A stretch of 64,000 nt of DNA, from positions 22,951,554 through 23,015,553 of the forward strand of contig OX243825.1 of the NCBI GenBank assembly GCA_945859605.1. The letters run 5' to 3'. This document shows positions 47,001 through 60,000 of this stretch, piece by piece. A model generated the notes under the pieces. It saw nothing but the letters and a program-made list of their open reading frames with translations, was not told the origin of the DNA and made no database searches. The position numbers were made by a program, and so were the translations under genes. Source of the stretch: Lumbricus rubellus (Eukaryota; Annelida; Clitellata; Crassiclitellata; Lumbricidae). Position 1 is the first letter of the stretch; each line of letters opens with the position of its first letter.

Positions 47001-50000
47001 GGCTGGGTACAGCTAGTAGGCTATATAATTTAGCCGTTTGGTTCATTGATGAACCTCTTCGCTGCTAGTACATGTAGTTATTTACAGGGCTAATTAATTT
47101 TTCATATCTGACACTCAAAACACAATGTTTATCTTTGGACGGCAGTCTTAACAGAATTTAGACACAGCCAATAACGTCAGTTTTGAAGAAGCACGTAGGC
47201 CTATACCGTCACATAGGGTTTAGCTATCTCTGCTTCATTTCATAACGACATTATTGTTCGCGAGTCAAAAGTTCCAAAGGCAGTTCCAAGTTCAAGGATA
47301 TTATGAGCAGAGTGGTTACGTGACATTCGCTCGATTTTAACCTACTTTTCATTAACGACGACATACTTATAATTAATTATCTTTACGATAAACTGACGAA
47401 TTAATTTCATCGGTCGAAATCAATCCGGAGTAGCCTAGCTAGGCCTATTTGGTTCTAGCATTCGGGAGCGCCTCCGAGCAGCGATCGAGCTTGAGGAGGC
47501 GCTATAACAAGTGCACATACAAACAGGCAAACTACATAAATCTACATTTTGTCAAACTTCTGTTCATAAAGGAGAAAAATAAATAAATAAAGGAGGCCTT
47601 CGTTCTCTGTCCGTCAATTATAGTAGAGCGCCTGACCTTCTACATTCTACGGCATCAAGAGGTGCGTCAGATCCTTGTGCTTTTCTCATTTAATGTAGGC
47701 TTACAACGTCGAACCACTTTTCTTGTCACGTGCATCTATATACACTCATTAGTGTCAAATATCAGTATAGGCACACTTAGGCATGCACTCTGAAGTGTCC
47801 AACCACAGGTGCAGTGCAAGGGTCAATCGAGGTAAGAACTATGGCTAGCAATTCGTCGCATACGGAACGAAACTCAGATGGAAATTAGCAGAAGGGTGAC
47901 CTTGATTAACGAGACAACGAGACGAGGAATAGATAACAATTGTCGAGATCTGAATGATAACGAATATTCATAAGAATCAACGTTGAATTTGCGGGAAAAG
48001 ACTTTTCCAGAATCTCAAGTCTGATTTGGAAAAAGCGTGGCTGACAAAAGACGTCCTTGTCTTCCGTACGGACAATGAAAGACAGTCAGAAAACTCCGTC
48101 GAATAGACGCGAATCTTTTGGGGTCCTATGCAGCAAAGTGGAGACTCAGATCAAGGGCTGTTTTAAAGGAATTTTTAGAACTGCACAACCCCTTCTTTTC
48201 GTTCCCATCCTCCATCGAAAATTACTTCCAATCGGAGGAAAATGACCATTTTTTGCTAGTTTTAACTGCATAGAAGTGCTTCTGCAACTGCACAAATCCA
48301 TTTAGAACTGCACATTTTGTGTACGACTGCACGTTAAAAAAGCCCTGCTCAGATCTCGGATTGTAGACTATAATTATCATGGTTCTAGTATTTGGCTGAA
48401 GGTACCATTAGCACGGAAGAAGCATTTTCGGTTGGTGTACAGCGCTGTAGATATGAATGTAATTAGTCCACATCATTGTCATTAATATCTTCCGTACACT
48501 CGATTGCTTTCAATTGTAACTGAAGTCAAGCATGATCTCGACTAGATACTTGAACTTTGCATTGCTGCATATGATCGGTGACCAGTGCAACTATAGGGCC
48601 TATGTACATGTATATAGGCCAAGGTAGCCTATTACTGGTCACTGCTGCTTGCTTATCGCCTGTCCTTGATGTACACGAACACAATTGTGCACCCATATTT
48701 GAACCTCTTAATGAAGAATAAAGTTTAAAGTAAGTCAAGCCGTTTCGTTTAGATCGACCACTAACTCGAGCGACCACGAAACTGGAAGGTAGGACAGTTA
48801 GGTTTACTGATTCGGAATGCATAACATTGCGGGTAAAAAATAGGCCTAGAGGGTTAATTTACAGCGGCAGAATTGAGTCAAGACGGCTACACTTGGTTGT
48901 GTGCATTTCTGAGCCTCTGATTTACTAACCCGCTGTATAGATCTTTAAGTGCCTATTATAATATACCGGTATTAGCAAAATCAGGATACTAAATATAGGC
49001 CTATGTAAATAGCGAGTTTTCAGACCTGTCGTCAGTGCCGCGCACGTGGTAAGCCTATATGTCTGATTAACGGTATGATGAATTGTAATAATATTGTGAT
49101 GTAGTCATATAATAGTAAATAATATAATGGTATTCTACAACAGTTCTTGTGATACAAGAACGTAAGCAGCAGTGGGGAATGCCATTTCTGAGAGAAACCC
49201 TCTCCTGAAGATGTCTAGATAAAGACTCTAGAACCATAGATTAATCACCAAACACTAACCTTAGTTACATGTATGAGTCATTTGCATACCGGTAATTGAC
49301 AAAATGATATGGTAACGAAAACCCTACATTCACAGCACAAAAAATTATAGGAGGAGGAAATTTCACTTCTTCACTGTCTCTTTTCCGAAAGTCATTTCAT
49401 TGTTCTATTATATTACGTATACAATAGCTGCAAACAAAGAATGGTTTATCTATAGATTAAACAGAACAGATGTAACCTGTAAAATAACGACCAGGTTGAT
49501 TTCCTATTGCTCCTCAAACTGTAGGCCTACCCCAATGTCATTGCCCAGTGTCGTAATACACTTGTGCAACACTATGTTGTATACCACTCCCTTTGAAAAT
49601 AATAATTAATTAATTAATCATTTTGATTTTGTTTCCATATTTTCAATATGCATCTTAAACTCGTTATCTTATCGCTCTATACAGAACGAATGAAAAATGC
49701 ATCTACAAAATAAAACGATCTGATGAACTCTCATTATATTTATAGAATCCTGCATGTGCATGCATGTGGCGCTAAAACTAGAATAATATTGTCTGATACT
49801 GTCATAATTTTATTTCAGTGTAAGCCTATAGTAGGGTCTATTCTACTACTACCCTACTGCCCTACATTTATCACCAGCCTATTTACAGACAGGCCTGTAG
49901 GCCCTATGCTACGTTTCAATGCAAAAAAACATTCTCAATGTGCAGATGGAAATTGTAGGTTGGCTAATATAGCGATTAGCTGAGGTTTGGACACACGGGA

Positions 50001-50338
50001 CCATCTGCAATGCCATTAATTTCTTGTTGTCAACAACAGGAAATTAGAATCGATGCAGGACAGGCAGACAATACGGACTTGACAGAGACATAAAGAGACA
50101 GGAAATAATTATATTAATAATAATAACAACAGCGATAATTTCTAAGGCGCCGTATAACACAGCAAGGAACAACGGCTCTTGTCGAGATAAACCTCCTGTG
50201 AACGAAAGATAGACAGACAGACAGATACATACAGACAGACATACGGACGGACGGACATACAGACAGACAGACAGACAGACAGACATACAGACAGACAGAC
50301 AGACAGACAGACAGACGGACGGACATACAGACAGACAG

Positions 50339-50372
<34 letters not shown>

Positions 50373-53300
50373 ACTATTCGATATAATTAAGTCTTCGTGT
50401 AAGACAGATAGAAAACACACACACACACACAAGCATAGAGAAATTGCCTTATACATGTAGATCGATGCAAAGACTGTGCTGCCCGAGTAGACAGCTTCAT
50501 TGCCCTATGTATAATATATAGCCTACTATAATAGCCCTACTTCTGTTGTTTTACCTGAACCTATCAAAAATGCCTGTAAAGCTTACATCGTTTGGTATTA
50601 TATATATATAATATATATATATTAATATATATACACTGTGCCCCATAAAAAACACACCAAAAACCTTTTCAAATATCTTCTATAAAACTAAGCCAATTGT
50701 AATAAAAGTTTGTACGTTGTTTCTCAAATAATTTTGCCACAAAATATGTTACATTTTACTTACTCACAGAAGTGGTTGCTGTTGGAGGCAGTGACGCAGA
50801 CTAGGCGTGTTTGGAAACATTTAAATAGAGATTAGTAACTTATATTTAACATCGCGCAAAGGACACCAATGCGTTGCTGCGACGTGAAACACCAAGCTTC
50901 ATTGGACCAGAACTCTGGCCAGCAAACTCACCAGACCTCAATCCCGTTGACTACAGAATTTGGGGTCTAATACAGGAACGCGTCTACCAGACAGCAATAC
51001 GGAACATCAACGAGTTGAAGGAGCGCCTCATCGTTGTGTGGACACAGTTGAAGCAGAGTGTCATTGACAAAGCTATTGAACAGTGGCGGCCAAGGCTGAG
51101 AGCCTGCGTTCAAGCGAAGGGACATCACCTCGAACATCTTCTTAAATGAAACATTACTTTTTCTTATTTAACATTAGACTTACATGTACATGTACATGCG
51201 TTTCATGACAAAGGTTTTTGGTGTTTTTTTTATGGGGCACAGTGTATATTAGGCAAATTAGGATGCTAACTAAATGCCTAAATAGCGAGTTTTCAGACCT
51301 GTCGTCATTGCCGCGCACGTGGTATCTGTCTGATTAACGGTATGATGAATAATTGTAATATGATGTAATCATATATAATAGTAGGCTACGGTAAATAATT
51401 AATATAATGGTATTCTATAACAGTTCTTGTGATACAAGAACGTAAGCAGCAGTGGGAATGTCATTTCTGAGAGGAACCATCTCCTGAAGATGTTTAGATA
51501 AAGACTCTAGAACCATAGATTAGACACTAAACACTACCCTTAGTTATGAGTCATTTGCGTACCGGTACTTGACATATAATATGGTAACGAAAACCCTATA
51601 CATTCACAGCACAATAAATTATCGGAGAAGGAAATTTTAAAAAGTGTTCACTTCTTCAAAGCCTATTTATTTCCGAAAGTCATTGCATTGATTTATTATA
51701 TTATACACGTTCAGTTTCAGACGTATTGGTGAAATTTTTCATTCGAGAGAAAATAAAAAAAACTGAATGATGAGTAAGACGGAAGTCGATGTGGCCATCA
51801 TTGGAGCAGGCATCAGCGGTCTGTCGGCTGCAAAGCTTCTCACGGAACAAGGTCTTCATGTCGTCGTCCTCGAAGCCAGAGACAGAGTCGGTGGTCGAAC
51901 TTACACCATTCGAGATCCAGCGTTCAAGTATACGGACTTAGGCGGTGCATATGTTGGTCCCACGCAGAGACGCGTCGCAAGAATGGCGAAGGAGTTCGGT
52001 CTTGAGCTGTACAAGGTGCACGTGGGAAGGAAATCGGTGCTACGATTTCAAAACAAGTGGCAGGCGTACACCGGAATGATGCCTCGCATATACAATCCCA
52101 TTATACTCATGGATGTGAATCACTTGCATCAGACCATCGCTAAGCTTGCAGCATTGGTTCCGATTGATGCGCCTTGGAAGGCACCCAAGGCTGAACTCTG
52201 GGATTCCATGACCTTGAAGGAGTTTCTGGATAAGACGTGTTGGACGCACTTTGCTCACATGATGGCCACAATGTACTGTAGAGGAATGATGTGTGTTGAA
52301 CCACACGAGGTTAGCCTGCTTGCCTTCCTCTGGGATCTCTCCTCTGGCCAGGAATCAGGTCGAGTCATCGACGTGTCGATCGGACAAGAGGAACGCAAGT
52401 TCGTCGGAGGTGCAATGCAGTTGTCAGAGCGCTTAGCAGACTGTATCGACGGGAAAGTTAGACTGAAGTCTGTGGTCGTTCAAGTCGAACAAACAGAAGA
52501 TAAGGTTAGAGTTCGAACATCGAGCGGAGACGAGGTGACAGCGAGATACGTCATCAGTGCAATGCCTTTGAGTCTGTTGAATCGCGTCAGTTTTATTCCT
52601 CCGCTGCCTCCCATGAAACTTCAACTGATCCAAAGAATTCCGATGGGAAGCATCATCAAAACGATGACCTTCTACGAGAAGTGTTTCTGGAGAGACATGG
52701 ACCTGTCCGGACAGATGGCAACCGACTCTGGACCCGTCATGTACTGCATCGACGATACGAAGCCAGACGGTTCGTGTCCCTGCCTCATGGGATTCATACT
52801 GGCAGACAAAGCCAGAGAACTGTCCAGACTCAGTTCAGACGAACGAAGACAACTGGTGGCTAAGCACTACGCAGAAGTCTTCCGGTGTCAGGACTTCCTG
52901 CATCCAGTCAACTACGCCGAGATGAATTGGATGGAAGATGAATTTTCCGGGGGTTGTTACACGTGCAACTTTCCTCCAGGAACCCTGACAAGGCACGGTG
53001 ACGAAATCCGGCGTCCATTCCTGCGCACCTACTTTGCAGGAACAGAGACGGCGACTCACTGGCTTGGTTACATGGATGGAGCGATTGAGGCAGGAGAGCG
53101 AGCAGCCAAGGAGATCCTGCATGTTGTAGGCAAGGTCACGTCATCGGAGATATGGAAGGACGAACCATACGCCTCTGGACTTGAGGAATATCCAGACGAC
53201 ACAACCATCACGGAAAAACTTCTGCCGTCCGTTCCTACATTCCTACGCTTTGCTGTGGCCTCTAGTCTAGCTTTTGGTGCGTTTATATACACTAAGTCCC

Positions 53301-56300
53301 GTTTGTAACTGTGTAGATCTATAGCCTATAAATACCAGATGCATCATGTGTAAAGTCACTCAGGAATAACGCTCAATCATTTTTGACAGATCACGTGAAA
53401 TTCTTCGAAAATCAGATGTTTCAATTGTACATGTACTTAAAATTGTCTAAATGCGCTGAAAAACATACGATATTACTAATTACATGTAAGATCACAATTT
53501 GCTGCTGATCAATATTTCGATTAATTTTGAAGTTCAAACTCCTGATATCATAAAAATATGATTGACTCCATTAGCCTTTTAAGCACAGGATATACAAGCG
53601 ATGTCATTAATTGCTCAAATTGCCTAGTTTTTCCAATATTACAAAATGTGAACATAGTTGAATGCGAATGTTCCATATCAGTGAATTAATAGGTCCTTGT
53701 GCAGTGTGCTAAGTCTTTACTCAACTTCTTAACGTTTATCATTGTAGAATATTTGTAGTAAAAACGTTAGCATAAATTTTCTTTTTTACAAACTGTGTGG
53801 TGAAGCCTGAATAAAATTATGCCTATAATTACATGTATAAGGTGCATTCGCCGTATGTAAGCTTACTCATGCATACATGCATGCTTTGTGTGTGTGTGTG
53901 TGTTTGCGTCCATGTGTGATTGCATGAACGTATGTGTATAAAAATGATGTCTATTGGCTATGTATGACACCATATATAATTATATGCATGTATGGCATTG
54001 TATGACTATGTTACGTATGAACATTATGTATAATATACATAATCCTACATGTACATTGTATATCTTACATGTACAGTATATAGACTTATGTTTGTATACA
54101 TATAAAAATTGTAGCCCCTGTCCATGTATGCATGCACAAATGTGGCGCCGAACACCGTAATCAGCATTAATGATTTTCCAAGATATTGAGTTTGATAGGC
54201 TACAATACATCATTTCAAAGGCCATTGTAAGGAAATAAGTGATATAATTAAATTAATTAATTAATTAAATTTAATTAATTAAAAAAAATAATATGCATAT
54301 CAAGAGCATTAAAATAGCTTAGGAACTTGTCTTTTGAAAAAAAGTGAAAACATTTTCCGAAAATTTTTTTCATAGAATATTTTTTACAAAAGTTAAAAAA
54401 TCACAAACATACTATTTCCCTAATATCTCTGAGGTGTAATCTCCCACTTATTGCTGATTACGGTGTGCGGCACCACAAATGTATGTCCTTGTGTGTGCAT
54501 GATACATTCGCCGTTTTATATATAATGTATATGGAAACTCTGACCTCTTGTTTCGTTTCCTTATAGCTGCGGAGTTCCTTGTTGACGGCTTCTATCTGCA
54601 GTGTTATCGTGTTCAGCGCAACTAAGGCACAAATGAAACGTAGAATGCGAGATTAAATGATAATAACTATTGTTGTGAATCTGATTGTGTGATGACATGG
54701 AAGAAATGTGACATGCAGGAAAGGTGATTATGTGATTAGGCCTTACATTACGGGAATTTTATTAAGTGACAATAATATTTGGAAGGAAATGTGATTAAGT
54801 GATGACATAGAAGGAATGTGATGAAGTGATAACATGAAAAGTGTGTGATAATGTGCTGATATAACGTAAATGCGACTGGCAGAGTTACTATAATACGATG
54901 AAAACGTTTCGACATCTTTTGTATTAGGCCAACCGTTTGATGATGACATTGTCGTCATTTCTTCGACTCCTTTTTCGATCAGGTTTCTTTGCTGAAAGGA
55001 ACACAAAACGAATCTAGACAGTCTTATCTGTGTCTCATGTCGCTCAATGACAAATACATGAAAGGTGGATGTCACTGTATTATCCTGTATTGCCGAAGCG
55101 CTGAAGTTTCAATACCCGGCACAATATTAGGGTATGTAGGCTACACGCTAAAGTTCCTTCACAGCCCAAGCAACTGAAAGTAAAAATCTCTCAGCATTTG
55201 ATGTTCAATTAGCGCTCGTGAATAAACTGGTGCCCTGCGCTTGACTTTCGAGTGGTGCTTTAGAAATTTGGAGTTTACGATTACGATTGCGATTACGATT
55301 ATGAAATAGACCTGATTAGTTTAATGTTTGTATTTACATTGCAATGATTCTATGAACGATACTAGAGTGTATACATTCACTAAGTCTAAGATAAGACCTT
55401 ATATACATACATACATACAATACATACATATATGCATGCATGCATGCATACATACATACATACATACATACATACATGCATGCATGCATGCATGCATACA
55501 TACATACATACATACATACATACATACATACATACATACATACATACATACATACATACATACATACATACATACATACATACATACATACATGCTTACA
55601 TACATACACACACATACATACATACATACAATGTCATACATACATACATGGGATGCCTACCTCCAGTTCTTCCAGCTTCGACTCCAGTCTGTCAAATCTT
55701 TCGTTGACTTTCCCGAGCGCATGAAGTCTGGTGAGAAAGTCTGGCGACAGAGTGAGCATCGGTGGACCGTGATCCATGCTGTCCACTCTCACAATGTCAC
55801 TTTCTCCTCCTACATCGGAGGAAGAAGACGAAGATCCAAACTCTTCGCTTCTGAAGTTGCTCACTTCACCGGCCAACAATCCTGAACTACTGGCCGCTGC
55901 CTATACAAAACAATTATTATTATGATAGGCGTTTTAACAATAGACCTAACAATAATAATCACTCGAATTTGTGGTTACAAGTCCATACTGACTATACAAA
56001 CAACTAGGCATGTGTATTGTGTAAGTAAGGACCGCAAGGTAGTGTTGGCAGTCAGTGAACACACCGAGGAAGTTTCCATATCACACCAAATGCTTTCATA
56101 TACAAAAAAATACATTTTTATGCAGGACCAAAAAGTGGTTGCGATAGTCAACCGCTTTAAAAGTGGAAGTGACTGGATACCACCGTCGCAATAGAAAGCT
56201 ACGCCTTCTGGCCCTACTGTTAAAACTGATATAGCTGTATTAAACAGAAATAACCTGTCGAAGGCCTTCAATGATGGCTCCTCTCTGTGCAATCTGAGGT

Positions 56301-57018
56301 TGGTCAGCTCTACTTTCAAGTGACTTCTTTCTTTTCGTTTCAGGTTGAACGTCGGTCTTTTTGGTCTCAGGATGTTTTGTTTCTTTTGATTCACGTTGAA
56401 CGTCGGTCTTTTTGGTCTCAGGATGATGTTTCGTCTCTTTTGCTTCAGGGACCTGAGTTCCTGTTCTGCCCGGCGACGATTTTCTTTTCTTCGATTCTTG
56501 ATCAGAACTGGTAACAACCTCACCATGTTTCTTTCCTTTAGTCTTGTGTGGATGAGCTATCCCTCCTTCGGATGTCCTTTCTTTTGTAGGGTCGTAGAGA
56601 TGATCAATGTTCAATACACCGTATTCCGGTTCGAGGATCTTGTGGACCGGATCGTCACCTCTGAGGCTCGAGTCGAGTGCTGCCCATGTGATGAAGTTGT
56701 TTAGCGTGCCAGCTGCGGGAAACTGCTGAACCATTTCACTCAGGTAATTCTGTCGAAGAGAACAAAAGCAACGACACATGAACCAGACAATTTATGCTCT
56801 ATTACTAATAGGCAGGGCCTAATCTATACAATGAGTAGAGTATTTTTTGCTGCTTTATTTCCGTTAGATCTCTGACCGCACCTTTTATGACGCTTTACAT
56901 ACTTAAACCCACCACACAGCATTATAGTGCATTAAAAACTTCGCTTACCCACTGCACAGCATAATAAGTACACGTAGGCCTGTCTGGTTCATTATGAGCG
57001 GAGTATTCTTGGCAACTC

Positions 57019-57054
<36 letters not shown>

Positions 57055-60000
57055 CGCAAACAAGAAAACAAGCAAGCAAGTAAGTATCTTAATTATTCGA
57101 CAGCCTGCCTATTCAAACTTTGGTGTGTACATGTATGCCAAATTATCGTTCAAACCTGACTATAGTTGGAATCGACGTGATTCTATCTCTTCTCTAATCA
57201 TAATAATCATAATAATAATAATTTATTATTATACCAGCAACAACTCTAAGCTTAATAATAATTTACTATAGGCTACAACTCACCAGTTGTGCTTGAATGT
57301 CGTCGTAGTTGTGTTGCGATTCAGACGAACGTAACTGGACGTCGTGCTAAGAAAAATATCAAATATCCAGATCTAATCATGCGATTGCAAAAATTCAATT
57401 AGTAGAATCTATATGAGACTAAAAAATGACTAAGACTCTTATTATTGTGTGGAGCGGTGGTGTAGTGGGTATGTTCGTTGCCTTGCAGTCAAATGGTTGC
57501 AGGTTCGAATCTACCTAAAGTCGCCGCGTAGGGACCTTGGGCAAGTCCTTCACTCGCAATTGCTCAGCGCTTCGGCGTGAAACTCCGATGCGGTGTCCGC
57601 TCTGCATTCTGGAGCGGTCAGTGGATAATTAATGAGACGGTGAGGGAGAGGATTGGCCACCGTCCTCATATGCCGAGGCCTTGAAAATGAAGTCGCTAAC
57701 ACTTCCTTCCCATTGGCAAAACCTCCGCTAGCTAGAAGGAATCTCAATCAATCAATCAATCAGAATTTATATTGCACCCCTTCAAGGAACCTACTCAGAG
57801 GCGCTCAATATGTTAAGCATCTCTTGCATCATCTGCATCGTATACGTTGAACTTACGCTATGGTCGGTCACGTGATCTTGTTGTTCTGCTACTATCGGTT
57901 CATTCATCTTCTGCAACTTCCGGATGATGTCTTGCGTCAGAGACATCAGCTGAACAGAAAAAACAATGAATGATGCAATCAAGTGTTGAAAGAAACAATA
58001 CAACGTACAAGAAAATGTTTCTAGACGATCTGAAAGATCGATTTGTTTTTATTTATATATATTTACATATATTTACATTATATTGATGTCCTGGGCATGA
58101 CGTTAAACTGCATCCATCCTCGGCCACAGGGGACCATCGAGTTCCCTGTGCCGGTCCTAAGCCCGGATAAAGGAGGAAGGTTTGCCAGATGGGTGGCGAT
58201 ACTCCGGCAGTAGAAGACCAAGACGATTTAAATACGCAAAAACCACGACACAAGTGACATAGCGACCTGCAGTTGCTTCAAGTTGTCATGATGTGAAGCA
58301 GTCATACACAGGCCGGTCAGGACAGACCAGTGGAGAGAGTCGGTGGAGAGGGCATTGGACACAAAACGGGCTTGTCCCACTTGTTGTCTGCCTCTTTCCT
58401 AACATTCTCTTCAAGCAGACAAGGCGGTCCAGCTGCTTCAAGATATAAGCTTGATGGTATGGCGTTGCGCCTACGGTTGATGATGATGACATAATACATA
58501 TATTTACATAATATACTCAGATTTCTAGACGATCTGCCAGATCGATATACTTGGGGGCAGAGCAGTCACGGACCTTGAACTCCCTTTATGCCTTTCACCA
58601 ATAATTTAAATAAAGCAGATAGAAACTACAAACTATGGATATGAATGTACGATAATGCATACGTTTATGACTTTAATCAGTTCTTATAATGATCATGATG
58701 ATAATTAGTCATCGTCATCATCATCATCACAAACCATAGGCCCGTGGGTGTCCGACGCCGCTCTCTGTCTGAGCGTGTCTCGTGTCATCTCCTAGTTTCT
58801 ACAGGCTAGCAGGTCTACTCCATACCATTATATCTTGGAGTAGCTGGACCGTCTTGTCTGCTTGAAGAGAATGTTAGGAAAGAGGCATGAAGGACAACCT
58901 TGGTCTGATAATTAGTACTATCAAACAATGCCTTTGAAGTAACTTCTGTCTTATTATTATCACACATAATAATTATAATTATCGCTGACCTTGTTCACTC
59001 CTTCCGTGTTTGTTTCCAGCTTCTTTTCGAACTGGACCGACTGCCACATCTCATAGACGGACATGGGTGGCGGACGCATTGCATCGATGTCCTCAAAGTC
59101 ACCCCCCTCCTCCTTCCCCTCCTCCTCGTCATCATCCTCCCCTTCATGCAGAGGATGCTTCTGTCTCAGCATCTTCAGCTGATGCAGCTTCGCCCAGTTC
59201 TCCTCCAGACGACTGACCTTCAACTCCAGTTCTCTGAAGGACAGGATGGGAGGCAGAGGTTTCTTGAAGGCCGTTGGTTTCGACCTCTCGTCCGTTCGGA
59301 GCGTTCCCGTGGAGCTACTGCGACCACTTCCCTTGATGAGCATTCCTGCATCATCGGTCAGCTGAACTGACTTCTGTTTCGGTGGAAGGAGACCAGAAAT
59401 AAAGCCGTCCTCTCCGATCACCTCAACCTGGAAATTATATGGATGCAGGACTGTTTTTAAGGAACTTTTAGAACTGCACAACTCCTTATTTCCTTCCCCA
59501 TCCTCCGTGGTAAATTACTTTCAATCGGAGAACAATGACGATTTTTTGCAAGTTTTAACTGTACAAAACGTGCTTCTTCAACTGCACAAATCCATTTAGA
59601 ACTGCTCATTTTGTGTACAACTGCACGTTAAAAATCCCTGTATGGATGAGCGCAAGAAAACGATAACAGTCACGTAATGCCATCAATCGGAACAGATATG
59701 AAATTTTTTAGGTGTAGCAGCAGCAGTATAGCTGCAAGAAGTTTAGCAGTTGTAGTTGTAGACCTAGTAGTGGTAGTAGTTGCAGTGATAGTCAAATACT
59801 ATGGCTGTTATCAGGCATTAGAGATAAGCTATACAAAAACAGTTTGGCTTACTTTTTACTGAATCACGGTGTAAGCTTATAGCGCCTGCTCGCTGCTGAC
59901 CTGCAATGTTTCAACCATTCCCCTGCTTGGGATGGGAGAATTTGGGTCTGGGGAGGGGCTAAAAAACTTCCGATTTTGCGGAATTGGGGCCGCTGCCATG

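Noticed and set aside
55328..55885. 185-codon plus-strand ORF
   Set aside because: Its middle is (CATA)n and its end is the antisense of exon 55900-55661 of the DUF4795-like gene.
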